Below, in pieces: positions 26,547 to 35,815 of a DNA stretch of 64,000 nt (its first letter is position 1; the number at the start of each line of letters is the position of its first letter). The notes below the pieces were generated by a model that saw only the letters and a list, made by a program, of their open reading frames with translations, was not told the origin of the DNA and ran no database searches. This stretch comes from Lachnospiraceae bacterium (lineage in GTDB: Bacteria; Bacillota; Clostridia; Lachnospirales; Lachnospiraceae): assembly GCA_017634975.1 (NCBI GenBank), contig JAGBMJ010000093.1, forward strand, positions 62,001 through 126,000, read 5' to 3'. The translations under genes and the position numbers were made by a program.

Positions 26547-27735
26547 ATCCTCTCACATCACACAGCGTGATCGTCAATACATCATCCACCGACGGATGTT
26601 TTACAAAAAAGTCGCTGGTCTCCACCTCACGATAGATCCCGTCATCCCCCAGCTGTCTGGTGATCGCCGTTACCGACTCCCTGCCCTGTTCATAGGCCCG
26701 CAGCAGATTTCTCCGGTTGAAGGTCATACGGAAGATATCCCGGTCCTCCGGGTGCATTGTCGCCGTTCCATGCTCGATCAGTTCATCAAAAACTCCGGCG
26801 GACGGACAGGAAGTCGTGGAGAAGTTATCATACACCATCATGTAATAGCTGTTTCTGGTCAGGTTTGCAAAGATGACCAGCGGATACTTCATAAAGACCG
26901 CATCCATCAGGAGTTTCGCCGCGCCGGAAGGCGCCTGGATCTGCAGAATATCCCCGGCATCCATACCGTCATTTTTCTCGATCACCAGCTGCCGGAATTC
27001 TTCCTTCGGCATCGGCTTTGCAAAGATAAATCCCTGGATCTGGTCACAGCTGCAGGTACGAAGAAAGCCAAGCTGTTCCTGCGTCTCCACGCCTTCCGCA
27101 ACGGTCTTCATATTCAAACGTTTGGAAAAATAAAAGATGCTTTCCAGAACGATGCGTTCTTTTTCATTTTCACAGTTTCCGCTGAGCAGGGAACGGTCGA
27201 TCTTTAGCACATCCGCAGGAATATCCTTTACAAACTGAAGGGATGACAGACCGCTGCCGAAATCATCGATGGCAACAGAATACTCCGCATCACGGATTTC
27301 CTTTACCCAGCCCAGGATCTTCTCCGATTCCGAGATCAGCGCCGATTCCGTGATCTCCACTTCCACATACTTATGCGGGATATGGTAACGGTCCACAATG
27401 GTATTCAGTTTTTCAAGGAAATCCGTCTCCTTCACGTGCCATCTGGAAAAATTGATGGACAGCTGCATTTTAACTCCCTGCTCCCGCAGTTCCAGGACCG
27501 TAGCACATGCCTGTTCCAGGATACACCAGTCCACCTGATTGACCGCATCCGTCTGTTCCAGGGCCGGGATAAAAAGCACAGGTGGGATCACATCACCGCT
27601 TTCCTTGATCCAGCGGACCAATGCCTCCGCTCCCACGATCTTGCCGGTGATTGCGTCATATTTCGGCTGGTAATAGGCCTGCAATTCCTTCTTCTCAATT
27701 GCCTCCGCTATGCTTTCTTCGATCGTTTTATCCAT
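26545..27735 (-). CDS. EAL-domain protein (c-di-GMP phosphodiesterase) with PAS-like tail
   Basis: 396 residues. Residues 1-250 are an EAL domain with most catalytic signatures: GAEALVRW (EAL), NFS, EITESAL, AIDDFGSGLSS, KIDRSL, AEGVET and QGFIFAKPM. It should hydrolyse c-di-GMP. Residues about 270-395 look like a PAS-type sensor. The reading stops at LCDVRG; a GGDEF tail follows out of frame, so the ancestor was probably EAL-PAS-GGDEF and this is a shortened but maybe active phosphodiesterase. AAAGGAG precedes the ATG. Confidence 0.85.
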   Translation of the reverse strand: MDKTIEESIAEAIEKKELQAYYQPKYDAITGKIVGAEALVRWIKESGDVIPPVLFIPALEQTDAVNQVDWCILEQACATVLELREQGVKMQLSINFSRWHVKETDFLEKLNTIVDRYHIPHKYVEVEITESALISESEKILGWVKEIRDAEYSVAIDDFGSGLSSLQFVKDIPADVLKIDRSLLSGNCENEKERIVLESIFYFSKRLNMKTVAEGVETQEQLGFLRTCSCDQIQGFIFAKPMPKEEFRQLVIEKNDGMDAGDILQIQAPSGAAKLLMDAVFMKYPLVIFANLTRNSYYMMVYDNFSTTSCPSAGVFDELIEHGTATMHPEDRDIFRMTFNRRNLLRAYEQGRESVTAITRQLGDDGIYREVETSDFFVKHPSVDDVLTITLCDVRG

Positions 27736-27786
27736 AAGACACGCTCCTTTTGCCGTTCACGACAAATAACGTCAAGAACTACCCAA

Positions 27787-27815
27787 CATATAGCATTTTA
27801 CCAAAAATGCGTCAA
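27787..27815 (-). promoter_or_regulatory. Promoter of the EAL gene
   Basis: TTGACG (27810-27815), 17-base spacer, TATATG (27787-27792), about 50 bases before the EAL start at 27735. Confidence 0.6.
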
Positions 27816-27827
27816 AAAAACAATAAA

Positions 27828-27855
27828 TACCGTCATTTTGACGGTATTGACGGTA
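27828..27855. repeat. TGACGGTA repeat cluster
   Basis: Three copies of TGACGGTA: one inverted (27828-27835) and two direct (27839-27846, 27848-27855). The first two form the palindrome TACCGTCA-TTT-TGACGGTA. They lie just upstream of the EAL promoter -35 and at the place where hsdS similarity is lost; an operator or a junction relic. Confidence 0.55.
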
Positions 27856-28003
27856 TTTCTTAATAGAAAGTCTTGGATACTCATCGGATATTTTGCTCAA
27901 AATGTGGCGCTCCGTGAGTATATCGTCTAACTTACGCTGTTCCCAAGCATCAGTAAATTCCGGAAAACGTAGAGCCGGCATGTTTTTCCTATTTTTCATA
28001 ACT

Positions 28004-28567
28004 CTACCACTCTCCCCTTTCCTGCAAATAACTGTAACATCTGGAATAATCCCTTATAAACGAAACATTTTTATTCATTTTCAAAGCTTCAACATTATGG
28101 ATATCAACTTTTTTCAACAATTTGATCAGATCATTTTTGTCTGTCTTCCGCGGCAGGAGACCGCATCCCTCAATCGCTCTTGTTTTCAATAGTATTAAAG
28201 ATGGTATATCCGCAATGTACAACCGGATATTAGAATAATTCTTATCTTCCATCCAGGTAAGCTGATCTATCACTTCATATACTTCCGGCAGATCAATCGG
28301 ATCTGTATTCAGCCAATCCGGTAATAGATTCAAATCCTTCCCCACCGATTCAATCATCAAAATCTCTGTATCATCAAATCTTGCAGCAATGTTGTCAATA
28401 TCTTCGCTGAATCACTGCACTCCGTCGGCATCTCGCAACCCGGCACGCATCATCGCATACCCGCCAATCGCTTTGATCGTCATGACTTTATCCGCTTCGA
28501 TCAGTTTATCATTCAGCAGCCTTAATGCTTTATCAAATTCTTTTACCGTTACCTTCAAATTTGGCAT
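28004..28567 (-). pseudogene. Nucleotidyltransferase-like gene with in-frame TGA
   Basis: ATG at 28567 with GAGGAG six bases upstream reads MPNLKVTVKEFDKALRLLND then KAIGGYAMMRAGLRDADGVQ, stops at TGA, then continues in the same frame FSEDIDNIAARFDDTEILMI to WMEDKNYSNIRLYIADIPSL and LLKTRAIEG. The GGYAMM and later D-x-D pattern resemble the small nucleotidyltransferases (DUF6036/AbiEii-like) found in toxin-antitoxin and defence loci; the family call is tentative. The TGA lies between the two catalytic motifs, so the gene is broken unless it is a sequencing error (TGG would read Trp). Confidence 0.5.
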
Positions 28568-28577
28568 AATATACTCC

Positions 28578-28895
28578 TCAAAATACGACATTCATCTCTT
28601 TATAGATATCCTCATCTTCCGCGGTATCACCGTCGATGATCAGTTTTTCATCCAACGGCTTGGTATTCTTCAACTCGATCAGATTATCCAGATCCATCAG
28701 GAAATCCAAATGATAATAATTTATGATACAGTACATTAGTACCCTGGTTTCCTTACTGGTTTTGCTAAGATCGATCTTGCGAATCTCATCCATACGCTTG
28801 TTGTAATAATACAACATTCGATGAAGATATCTGTGAAGGCTGTAGTAATCATCACTTTTCCAGCCAAACTGATCCAAATAATACGGCTCTGTCAT
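28578..28895 (-). CDS. Small hypothetical protein, partner of the nucleotidyltransferase
   Basis: 105 residues, not recognised. Rich in Tyr, Asp and Glu, with a helical look (YYSLHRYLHRMLYYYNKRMDE) and an acidic C-terminus. GAGG lies eight bases before the ATG, and its stop is 10 bases from the nucleotidyltransferase start, so they form a pair. The pair sits between hsdM and hsdS remnants, a common place for accessory or toxin-antitoxin genes in type I operons. It may be the partner or regulator of the broken gene. Confidence 0.55.
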   Translation of the reverse strand: MTEPYYLDQFGWKSDDYYSLHRYLHRMLYYYNKRMDEIRKIDLSKTSKETRVLMYCIINYYHLDFLMDLDNLIELKNTKPLDEKLIIDGDTAEDEDIYKEMNVVF

Positions 28896-28937
28896 ATTCT
28901 TATCCTCTCTATGTCTTTCAGCAAATTCTTCTATGTA

Positions 28938-29246
28938 TCAAAACGGGAACTTCAGTCCCAACTCTTGAAAGGATTTCTTTAATTCTTTCGATGCCTGAGC
29001 GATATCTACATCGATCTTTTCGATTTCTTCGGTCACTGCATCAATATCGATCTCTTCTTCCGCTTCCGAGGTATCCACATAGCGCGGGATGTTCAGATCA
29101 AAGCCATTCTCCTCGATTTCCTTCATAGATGCCACATGCGCAAACTTATCAATATCTTTTCGGTCCTTATAGGCATCCACGATCCTCTGTATGTGCGCAT
29201 CCGATAGCTCATTCTGATTCTTGCCCTTCCATATTAATCGCCTCAT
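28938..29246 (-). pseudogene. hsdM: Type I restriction methylase (hsdM) tail fragment
   Basis: 102 residues matching only the C-terminal helices of HsdM: QNELSDAHIQRIVDAYKDRK, then FAHVASMKEIEENGFDLNIP, RYVDTSEAEEEIDIDAV, ending FQELGLKFPF. The catalytic NPPF part is missing. Sequence before it is degraded, so the gene is dead. Confidence 0.8.
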
Positions 29247-29249
29247 ACC

Positions 29250-29678
29250 TCATCTGCTTCTCGCCTGTATTGTGTTACTATCTGGCTTTATTTCATTCGC
29301 TCTCGCCATCTTATTCATCTCTCTTCACTACCTATCCCAAAATCCACGGAAACTCCACAAATGTACTATCGAAAATCCTTTCATAAAATACTCCATCTGC
29401 TTTGGGTCATCGACGATCAATGAATCGCTCAGAGCAAGATACTCCTGTTAGAAACCTTTCGTTGCATCTTCCCTGGATATCCTTCTTCCAGAAAGGGTAA
29501 TGGCATTATCGTCATCAAAAGGATACCCGGACATATTTCCAGTTCTTCCAGGCAAAGGAAATCTATCACGTTTTTTTCTTTTCATCCCTCTTTTTAAGAT
29601 CCTGCTTCTTGGTAAATATTTCCAGCAGTTCATCATCTATAATTAACGACCTTGGACTGTATTGTCTCTATCAAAGAC
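29250..29678. other. Degraded AT-richer stretch, no gene seen
   Basis: Between the hsdM tail and vsr. Several short minus-strand open stretches in all frames, with frame changes, none recognised. It looks like a recombination scar of the restriction island. Confidence 0.5.
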
Positions 29679-30131
29679 TTATAATTCCAGATACTCTTTT
29701 TCTGATCGGAGGAAACGTTCAACATTCTCCAACACCCTCTGTTCTTCCTCTTCGGATTTCATCGCTATTCTTATCGTACACTCCCATATCACCAGAACCC
29801 TTATCCCACTTATAGCCAGATTCCGCCTGACATCCTCATCTCTCTTTATATTATTTTCAAATTTTGTCATCCAGAAATTCACCCTGCTTTTAGGAACATA
29901 CGCATACTTACAACCGTTATGCCGATGCCAGTAACATCCATGAACAAATACTGCAGTATTATACTTGGCTAGCCACATGTCAGGATGTCCAAACACATCG
30001 GTGGCATTTTTTCGGTATCGATATCCTCTTTCAAACAGTTTCTTTCTGATATAAATCTCCGGTTTCGTATCTTTGTTCCGGATTCTCGCCATGTTATGGC
30101 TTCGTTCCTCCGGAGTTTTTATATCTGTCAT
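29679..30131 (-). CDS. vsr: Very short patch repair endonuclease Vsr
   Basis: 150 residues, usual Vsr size. It nicks T:G mismatches that arise when 5-methylcytosine in CCWGG deaminates. Visible signatures: TPEERSHNMARIRNKDTKPE, ATDVFGHPDMW (active-site Asp), FVHGCYWHRHNGC (zinc/His site) and WECTI. Its start overlaps the EcoRII-like gene's stop by one base, so it is the third gene of the dcm operon, which fits its job of repairing damage caused by this methylase. Confidence 0.93.
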   Translation of the reverse strand: MTDIKTPEERSHNMARIRNKDTKPEIYIRKKLFERGYRYRKNATDVFGHPDMWLAKYNTAVFVHGCYWHRHNGCKYAYVPKSRVNFWMTKFENNIKRDEDVRRNLAISGIRVLVIWECTIRIAMKSEEEEQRVLENVERFLRSEKEYLEL

Positions 30132-31309
30132 CAGGTAATCCCTTCTATTTCCTTTATATAGTCAACAAATCTGCCTACCGTCCAAATCCGATCACGCCTG
30201 TCCTTTGGATATGCCGTAATATAAGGCTTTGGCACTACAAGTATAACCTTCTCTGCCTGCATTTCATCCATCTGAGCCGCAGATATGCCCTGCTGCATTG
30301 TGCATAGATATTTGTTCTCATCCCGCAGTCTGTCAGCCTCATTGAGAATCTGACGCCATCTGTCCTTACATGTCGTCTTCGCTGCCAGCGTACAAAGTTT
30401 ATCTATTGCGAATGTCATATCATGATACGCCACTTCTGATGGAAACAGAAAATCTGGTTTTTTATTCCCTTCAGTTGTAGCCTGAGGCGCATATTCTATC
30501 TTATTCTCATCAAATATGGCCGCCAGATGATGCTCCAAGCTTTTTCCGGCTCTACTTTTTCTTCTGTTCAGCACTTGGTTCGCCAGTGCTATGAAGTCAT
30601 CCACTGAGGCAAATCCCTTTGCAACTGTCTCTCCATATCTTGCATGCTCTATAGCCCGGAAAAGCCGATATTCCTCTTCTGTCCACTTCAGCAGCATAGT
30701 ATCAGGATCCGCCAATATCAGATGTCTGTTCAGGTATACCTGGTATTGAATCAGCCTTGCAGCTGATGACATCTCCTGTGATGTTGGAAAATCAACCTTA
30801 AGTCCTCCGATAAAAGTATCAATTGCCTGCTTTTCCATCAGCTCCGGATCAACTCTGTCCAGCTCTATCGGCCTGTTGGTTTCTGCCGGCGTAAGGCCAA
30901 AAGAATCCAGAAACTCCTGTATATCCTCATCTGTATTGAAGAGATATCCATAGTACGATTCTTCTGACTCCTTTATCAAAACAAAAAGAGCGCCGGTATA
31001 TTCCGGCCGGAGAAGTTCAAATCCTCTTCCAAATCCGGTAATCCTCAACTCGTTCTTGCTCTCATACCATGTGAATGTGCAATTTGTCGAAAAATCATCC
31101 TGCCATTTTATTGTTCCCGTCTTCTTAAGAATATGGTTTTCTCTCAGTTCCTGCGCTGTATACAGCATGTCCTTTGCTGTCTTGGATATCAGTATTCCTG
31201 ACTGATGCCCTCCGGTCTCACCACTGTCATTGGCGGACAGGAACTTGCAGTATGCGCTTTTCCCGCTCAGTACTGCCTCAACCGCTTTTGTTACAAGTTC
31301 GTCCATCAT
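30131..31309 (-). CDS. EcoRII-type restriction endonuclease
   Basis: 392 residues, the size of EcoRII. The N-terminal effector-DNA-binding domain carries [14 protein letters not shown] (30-43). The C-terminal PD-(D/E)XK catalytic domain carries GKSLEHH (256-262), KPDFLFP (284-290) and [12 protein letters not shown] (311-322), the family's catalytic pattern. It should cut unmethylated CCWGG and, like EcoRII, may need two sites. Its ATG overlaps the dcm stop (ATGA) and its stop overlaps vsr. Intact, no frameshift. Confidence 0.9.
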   Translation of the reverse strand: MMDELVTKAVEAVLSGKSAYCKFLSANDSGETGGHQSGILISKTAKDMLYTAQELRENHILKKTGTIKWQDDFSTNCTFTWYESKNELRITGFGRGFELLRPEYTGALFVLIKESEESYYGYLFNTDEDIQEFLDSFGLTPAETNRPIELDRVDPELMEKQAIDTFIGGLKVDFPTSQEMSSAARLIQYQVYLNRHLILADPDTMLLKWTEEEYRLFRAIEHARYGETVAKGFASVDDFIALANQVLNRRKSRAGKSLEHHLAAIFDENKIEYAPQATTEGNKKPDFLFPSEVAYHDMTFAIDKLCTLAAKTTCKDRWRQILNEADRLRDENKYLCTMQQGISAAQMDEMQAEKVILVVPKPYITAYPKDRRDRIWTVGRFVDYIKEIEGIT

Positions 31310-32532
31310 ACTCCCACCGCCTCTCTGGCCGGGTGTCCTTTTTTAACAGGTACAACCTGACCGACTGATTTTACCGGTTTCGACATTTCTTCTTTTGCCT
31401 CAGTCTTTTTTGCGGTTACCCTGTCCATTTCATTCATTTTTGCGCATACCAGACTCGCCACATTTGCCATCAATGGAACCACAACCGAATTTCCAAACTG
31501 ACGGTATGCCTGGGTATCAGAAACAGGAATCTTGAAATCCTCAGGGAATCCCTGCAGTCTTGCACACTCCCTTGGCGTAAGCCTTCGCGGGTTCTTCCCT
31601 TTCTGCGCTATCAGAATTTCCGAACCGTCCTTGTGATATCTGGCGCTAAGCGTTCTGGACACTCCATCCGGATCCGCAATACCATACCCAAACCCATTAC
31701 CTGCTGCCTTATGTTTAGCTGCGTACCCCTGAAGATAATCCCACAGCTTATCTGAAAGCGTGTACTTATCATCTACATTCTTCTCAAGAATATCGCGCAT
31801 CACAGGCTTTGGATCCGCCGGAGTAATATTAAAATCAAACTTGATATTCTTTCCATACCTTCTTCTGTCAAACCCGACAATCAGAATACGTTCTCTGTGC
31901 TGAGGCACGAAGTTCTGACCATCCAACACCTGATAAAACACCTCATAATCCAGTTCATCTAGTGATTCCGTGATAACCTTAAACGTCCTGCCCCTGTCGT
32001 GGCTGCACAGATTCTTAACATTCTCGAGCATAAATGCCTTCGGGCGCTTCGCCTTCAGTATCCTGCAGATATCAAAGAACAGAGTTCCCTGCGTTTTATC
32101 CTCAAATCCGGTTGCCCTGCCCAGGCTTTGTTTCTTCGATACTCCGGCAATAGAAAATGGCTGGCAAGGAAAACCCGCCACCAATATGTCATGATCAGGG
32201 ATTGTATTCTCGTCTACTTTTGTAATATCACCATCGGGTTGTTCTCCAAAATTTGCAAAGTAAGTCTGCTGACTGTACTTGTTCCATTCATTGGAGTATA
32301 CACAATGCCCTCCTGCACTCTCATATGCCAGCCGCATTCCTCCGATTCCTGCAAATAAATCTATGAAGGTAAAGTCCGCATCCGCGGGGACTTCATTCCT
32401 GTTTTGCTGTTGAAGGAACTGGATAATAGCCGATGAAACGGAATCCTGAACCGAAGAATTCGTGCCATCTGTATAATCTGCCAGTGCCTCATAAACAGCG
32501 TCATCCAATCTTATGTGAACTTGCTTAGCCAT
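31306..32532 (-). CDS. dcm: Dcm-type cytosine-5 methyltransferase with RHH N-terminus
   Basis: 408 residues. Residues 1-42 ([20 protein letters not shown] onward) look like a ribbon-helix-helix DNA-binding domain. The methylase follows: DLFAGIGG (58-65), GFPCQPFS with Cys123, an ENV motif, QHRERI, and a final motif with FGNSVVVP. The paired EcoRII endonuclease and Vsr point to CCWGG as target. A dyad (32548-32563) between the promoter and this gene is well placed for the RHH domain to repress its own operon. AGAGGTGATAAT precedes the ATG. Confidence 0.92.
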   Translation of the reverse strand: MAKQVHIRLDDAVYEALADYTDGTNSSVQDSVSSAIIQFLQQQNRNEVPADADFTFIDLFAGIGGMRLAYESAGGHCVYSNEWNKYSQQTYFANFGEQPDGDITKVDENTIPDHDILVAGFPCQPFSIAGVSKKQSLGRATGFEDKTQGTLFFDICRILKAKRPKAFMLENVKNLCSHDRGRTFKVITESLDELDYEVFYQVLDGQNFVPQHRERILIVGFDRRRYGKNIKFDFNITPADPKPVMRDILEKNVDDKYTLSDKLWDYLQGYAAKHKAAGNGFGYGIADPDGVSRTLSARYHKDGSEILIAQKGKNPRRLTPRECARLQGFPEDFKIPVSDTQAYRQFGNSVVVPLMANVASLVCAKMNEMDRVTAKKTEAKEEMSKPVKSVGQVVPVKKGHPAREAVGV

Positions 32533-32547
32533 ATTATCACCTCTCTG

Positions 32548-32563
32548 GGTATAAACTTATACC
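32548..32563. promoter_or_regulatory. Dyad, likely operator of the dcm operon
   Basis: GGTATAA-AC-TTATACC: 7-base arms, spanning about +5 to +20 from the predicted start and 16 bases before the dcm ATG. Symmetric site of the size RHH dimers bind. Confidence 0.6.
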
Positions 32564-32574
32564 AATTTTATCCC

Positions 32575-32603
32575 ATTATATCAAAATACTCCTTAAAGTT
32601 CAA
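32575..32603 (-). promoter_or_regulatory. Promoter of the dcm-ecoRII-vsr operon
   Basis: TTGAAC (32598-32603), 17 bases, TATAAT (32575-32580) on the minus strand. Confidence 0.75.
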
Positions 32604-33251
32604 GGGAATATTTTGGTATATTATTTCTCCCTAATGATCTTGATCTCCATATCAGTTTTAAATCATCGACATATAAAAGAGCCTGCCATCAGCTTTCAGC
32701 CGTCAGCAAGCCCTTTCACTCATCTATTCCATTATCCTTCTACCACTTCCGCCCATTCAACTGCCACCAGTCATGGCTCTTAATATTCCTTACTGCCTGC
32801 CTCAATGACTTCTCTCTGGAATGCAGGTGGCAGTATTTGGAATCAGCTGCGCCTTGTGTTTCGGAACGGCAGCCTGCGGGAAGGAAGGGGAAAATGGCTC
32901 CGCAGATGCAGGTATGACAACGGCAAAGACGGCAGAAGAACATCCGAACCCTGAGATCATCATAGCGGATCCTTATGATGTGACCATCATGAGCAGGAAT
33001 ACAGGGCATTACTGGTACCTGCACAATCCCGAATATCCTACGGAGAGCAGTGTGGTTTGCTATCATAAACACAGATATCAACAGCCCTTCCATATGCACT
33101 ACCAAATTCCTCATAACAACTTTTCCCTTTCAATAGATAAAATATATTATATTTTATACGCATGTGATTATAACGATATTATAGAATTCTGCAACCACTT
33201 ACTATTTACATTATTGCTACTTCATGAGTTATCAATTCAAATGCTTAATAC
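32604..33251. other. Intergenic stretch with gene remnants
   Basis: No convincing gene. Plus strand 32821-33114 reads a lipobox-like start (CALCFGTAACG) then HPNPEIIIADPYDVTIMS, NTGHYWYLHNPEYPTESSVV and CYHKHRYQQPFHMHY before meaningless sequence. Minus strand 32740-32820 reads SLRQAVRNIKSHDWWQLNGR ending KW-stop. The two pieces look like parts of small proteins, possibly of one gene cut and inverted. 33115-33251 is AT-rich and empty. Confidence 0.35.
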
Positions 33252-33283
33252 AAAAAACTGCCGGATCGTTCCGACAGTTTTTT
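33252..33283 (-). terminator. Terminator after cysK
   Basis: AAAACTGTCGG pairs with CCGGCAGTTTT with one mismatch, followed by TTTTTTG on the minus strand, 35 bases after the cysK stop. Confidence 0.8.
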
Positions 33284-33317
33284 CCATTCTTTGTCGTGGG
33301 AAGACAGGAAGAATGAT

Positions 33318-34250
33318 TTACTCTGTGAATAATGCGGTGGAGTAATACCGGTCACCGCTGTCCGGAAGGAGCGCAACGATGGTCTTGCCCTTGTTCTCCG
33401 GCTTCTTAGCCAGTTCGATAGCACCGTAAAGAGCTGCCCCGGAGGAGATACCTACGGAGATACCTTCCTTCTTTGCCAGATATTTTGCGGTTTCAAAAGC
33501 CTTATCATTCGGAGCCTTAAAGACCTCATCGTATACCTTGGTATTCAGTACATCGGGAACAAAACCTGCACCGATTCCCTGGATCTTGTGGCTGCCTGCT
33601 TTGCCTTCGGAAAGTACCGGGCTGTCTGCCGGCTCCAGTGCCACTACTTTTACATTCGGATTCTGCTCCTTTAAGTATTCGCCGGTTCCGGTCACCGTAC
33701 CGCCGGTTCCTACACCTGCGATAAAGATATCTACCTTACCGTCGGTATCCTTCCAAATCTCCGGACCTGTGGTTGCACGATGAACAGCCGGGTTTGCCGG
33801 GTTGATGAACTGTCCCGGGATAAAACTGTTCGGGATCTCCTTTGCCAGTTCCTCTGCCTTGGCGATCGCACCCTTCATGCCCTTCGCTCCTTCGGTCAGC
33901 ACCAGTTCCGCACCGTAAGCCTTTAAGATATTTCTGCGCTCCACGCTCATGGTCTCGGGCATGGTCAGTATGATACGATACCCCTTTGCCGCAGCGATAG
34001 ATGCCAGACCGATACCGGTATTTCCGCTGGTCGGCTCTATGATCACGGAGCCTTCCTTCAGCAGTCCCTTCTCCTCCGCATCTTCGATCATGGATTTTGC
34101 GATACGGTCTTTTACACTTCCTGCCGGATTGAAATACTCCAATTTTACCAGGATCGTTGCTTCCAGTCCCAGCTCTTTTTCGATATTCACAACCTCTACC
34201 AACGGTGTGTTACCGATCAAACCAAGAGTACCTTTGTAAATATTCGCCAT
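33318..34250 (-). CDS. cysK: Cysteine synthase (O-acetylserine sulfhydrylase)
   Basis: 310 residues. PLP enzyme that joins O-acetylserine and sulfide to cysteine. PLP lysine in [11 protein letters not shown], substrate loop [12 protein letters not shown], phosphate-binding [12 protein letters not shown]. It lies 84 bases downstream of metY on the same strand with only a hairpin between, so both are under the Cys-codon leader upstream. AAGG sits nine bases before the ATG. Confidence 0.95.
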   Translation of the reverse strand: MANIYKGTLGLIGNTPLVEVVNIEKELGLEATILVKLEYFNPAGSVKDRIAKSMIEDAEEKGLLKEGSVIIEPTSGNTGIGLASIAAAKGYRIILTMPETMSVERRNILKAYGAELVLTEGAKGMKGAIAKAEELAKEIPNSFIPGQFINPANPAVHRATTGPEIWKDTDGKVDIFIAGVGTGGTVTGTGEYLKEQNPNVKVVALEPADSPVLSEGKAGSHKIQGIGAGFVPDVLNTKVYDEVFKAPNDKAFETAKYLAKKEGISVGISSGAALYGAIELAKKPENKGKTIVALLPDSGDRYYSTALFTE

Positions 34251-34279
34251 GTCCTTTTACCTTCTTTCTTATTTTATAA

Positions 34280-34307
34280 CCGGCAGCGATCGTGCGACCG
34301 CTACCGG
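34280..34307 (-). other. Hairpin between metY and cysK
   Basis: CCGGTAGCG and CGCTGCCGG arms around a 10-base loop, no T-run. May set the ratio of the two messages or protect the 3' end of metY. Confidence 0.5.
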
Positions 34308-34334
34308 AAACCATTTACTCATACAATCGGATTT

Positions 34335-35618
34335 TTATTTTGCAGCTGCAAAGCCGGCTTCAAGATCTGCGATCAGGTCATCCACATGCTCCGTACCGAT
34401 CGACAGACGGATCGTATTCTTGTTGATACCGGTTTCTGCCAGCGCTTCATCGGAAAGCTGGGAGTGCGTGGTAGAATACGGATGGATCACAAGGCTCTTT
34501 ACGTCTGCTACGTTTGCCAGCAGGGAGAAGATCTTCAGGCTGTCGATAAACTTCCAAGCCTCTTCCTGTCCGCCCTTGATATCAAAGGTAAAGATGGAAG
34601 CGCCGCCGTTCGGGAAGTACTTCTTGTACAGCTCATGATCCGGATGATCCGGCAGAGACGGATGATTCACTTTCTCTACCTGCGGATGCTTGGTCAGGTA
34701 TTCCACGATCTTTTTGGTATTCTCCGAGTGACGCTCTACACGCAGGGATAATGTCTCAATACCCTGCAGCAGCAGGAATGCGTTGAACGGAGAGATCGCA
34801 GCGCCGGTGTCACGCAGCAGGATCACACGGATATAGGTAACAAATGCTGCCGGGCCGACTGCCTCAAACAGATTTACGCCGTGATAGCTCGGATTGGGAG
34901 CCGCGATGCCCGGATAGTTGCCGCTTGCTGCCCAGTTAAACTTACCACCATCTACGATGATACCGCCCAGTGAGGTTCCGTGTCCGCCCAGGAACTTGGT
35001 TGCGGAATGAACCACAACATCTGCACCGTGCTCCAGCGGACGGATCAAAAACGGAGTACCGAAGGTATTGTCAACGATCACCGGCAGACCGTGCTTATGC
35101 GCGATCTCTGCGATAGCATCGATATCGGGAATATCACTGTTCGGATTTCCCAGGGTCTCCAGATATACGGCTCTGGTGTTTGCCTTGATCGCACCCTCCA
35201 CCTCAGCCAGATCGTGTACATTTACAAATGTAGTCTCCACACCAAACTGCGGAAGTGTATTGTTCAACAGGTTGTAGCTGCCACCGTAGATCGTCTTCTG
35301 CGCTACGATATGCCCGCCGTTTGCAGCAACTGCCTGGATCGCATAGCTGATCGCTGCTGCACCGGAAGCTACTGCCAGAGCAGCGCTGCCGCCCTCCAAT
35401 GCTGCCACTCTCTTCTCCAGCACATCCTGCGTGGAGTTTGTGATTCTGCCATATACATTACCGCCGGCTGCAAGGCTGAAACGATCTGCTGCATCCTTGC
35501 TGTCGTGGAATACATAAGAAGTGGTCTGGTAAATAGGAACGGCTCTGGAATCGGTCGCCGGGTCTGCCTGCTCCTGTCCTACGTGCAACTGTAATGTTTC
35601 AAATCTGTACTCGCTCAT
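34335..35618 (-). CDS. metY: O-acetylhomoserine sulfhydrylase (MetY type)
   Basis: 427 residues, the MetY rather than MetB length. Cys/Met-metabolism PLP family: ALASGAAAISYA-type entry, VDNTFGTPFLIRPLEHGADVV, and PLP lysine in HSATKFLGGHGTSLGG. It makes homocysteine from O-acetylhomoserine and sulfide, or can act on related thiols. GGAG lies nine bases before the ATG. First full-size gene after the polycysteine leader. Confidence 0.93.
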   Translation of the reverse strand: MSEYRFETLQLHVGQEQADPATDSRAVPIYQTTSYVFHDSKDAADRFSLAAGGNVYGRITNSTQDVLEKRVAALEGGSAALAVASGAAAISYAIQAVAANGGHIVAQKTIYGGSYNLLNNTLPQFGVETTFVNVHDLAEVEGAIKANTRAVYLETLGNPNSDIPDIDAIAEIAHKHGLPVIVDNTFGTPFLIRPLEHGADVVVHSATKFLGGHGTSLGGIIVDGGKFNWAASGNYPGIAAPNPSYHGVNLFEAVGPAAFVTYIRVILLRDTGAAISPFNAFLLLQGIETLSLRVERHSENTKKIVEYLTKHPQVEKVNHPSLPDHPDHELYKKYFPNGGASIFTFDIKGGQEEAWKFIDSLKIFSLLANVADVKSLVIHPYSTTHSQLSDEALAETGINKNTIRLSIGTEHVDDLIADLEAGFAAAK

Positions 35619-35690
35619 TATTATATTCTCCTTTTTCTATTTATTCAATTTAACTTTTCTTTTATGACTGTTTTCTTTTCTACTCTTTTA

Positions 35691-35722
35691 TAAAATAAAA
35701 AACGGGGCATTTGATGCTCCCG
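35691..35722 (-). terminator. Leader terminator before metY
   Basis: Minus-strand stem CGGG-A-GCAT / ATGCCCCG with a CAA loop and one bulged A (35703-35722), then TTTTTTATTTTA (35691-35702). It lies after the leader gene and 73 bases before the metY start, so it must be read through for expression. Its 5' arm (35717-35726) is also complementary to leader codons. Confidence 0.75.
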
Positions 35723-35815
35723 GGCAAAATGACATATCCAACAGATCGGATCGATCTACAAGATCAGGCGTTTGGGCAGATAGCCCTTGCGCCGGTCATC
35801 TTCCATGCCCGGGAG
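35717..35815 (-). promoter_or_regulatory. Antiterminator pairing of the Cys-codon attenuator
   Basis: CTCCCGGGCA (leader codons 20-23, 35806-35815) is an exact 10-base complement of TGCCCGGGAG (35717-35726), which includes the 5' arm of the terminator; ATGC/GCAT can extend it past a bulge. Forming this pairing prevents the terminator. Seen directly in sequence; the regulatory reading is inference. Confidence 0.65.

Larger units (their letters stand above)
27772..27999 (-). pseudogene. hsdS: Type I restriction specificity subunit (hsdS) head fragment
   Basis: MKNRKNMPALRFPEFTDAWE and QRKLDDILTERH are the standard N-terminus of Firmicutes HsdS. After about residue 43 (near 27870) the similarity ends and unrelated sequence with a TGACGGTA repeat cluster and the EAL promoter follows. 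Both target-recognition domains are gone, so it cannot direct methylation. Confidence 0.75.
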
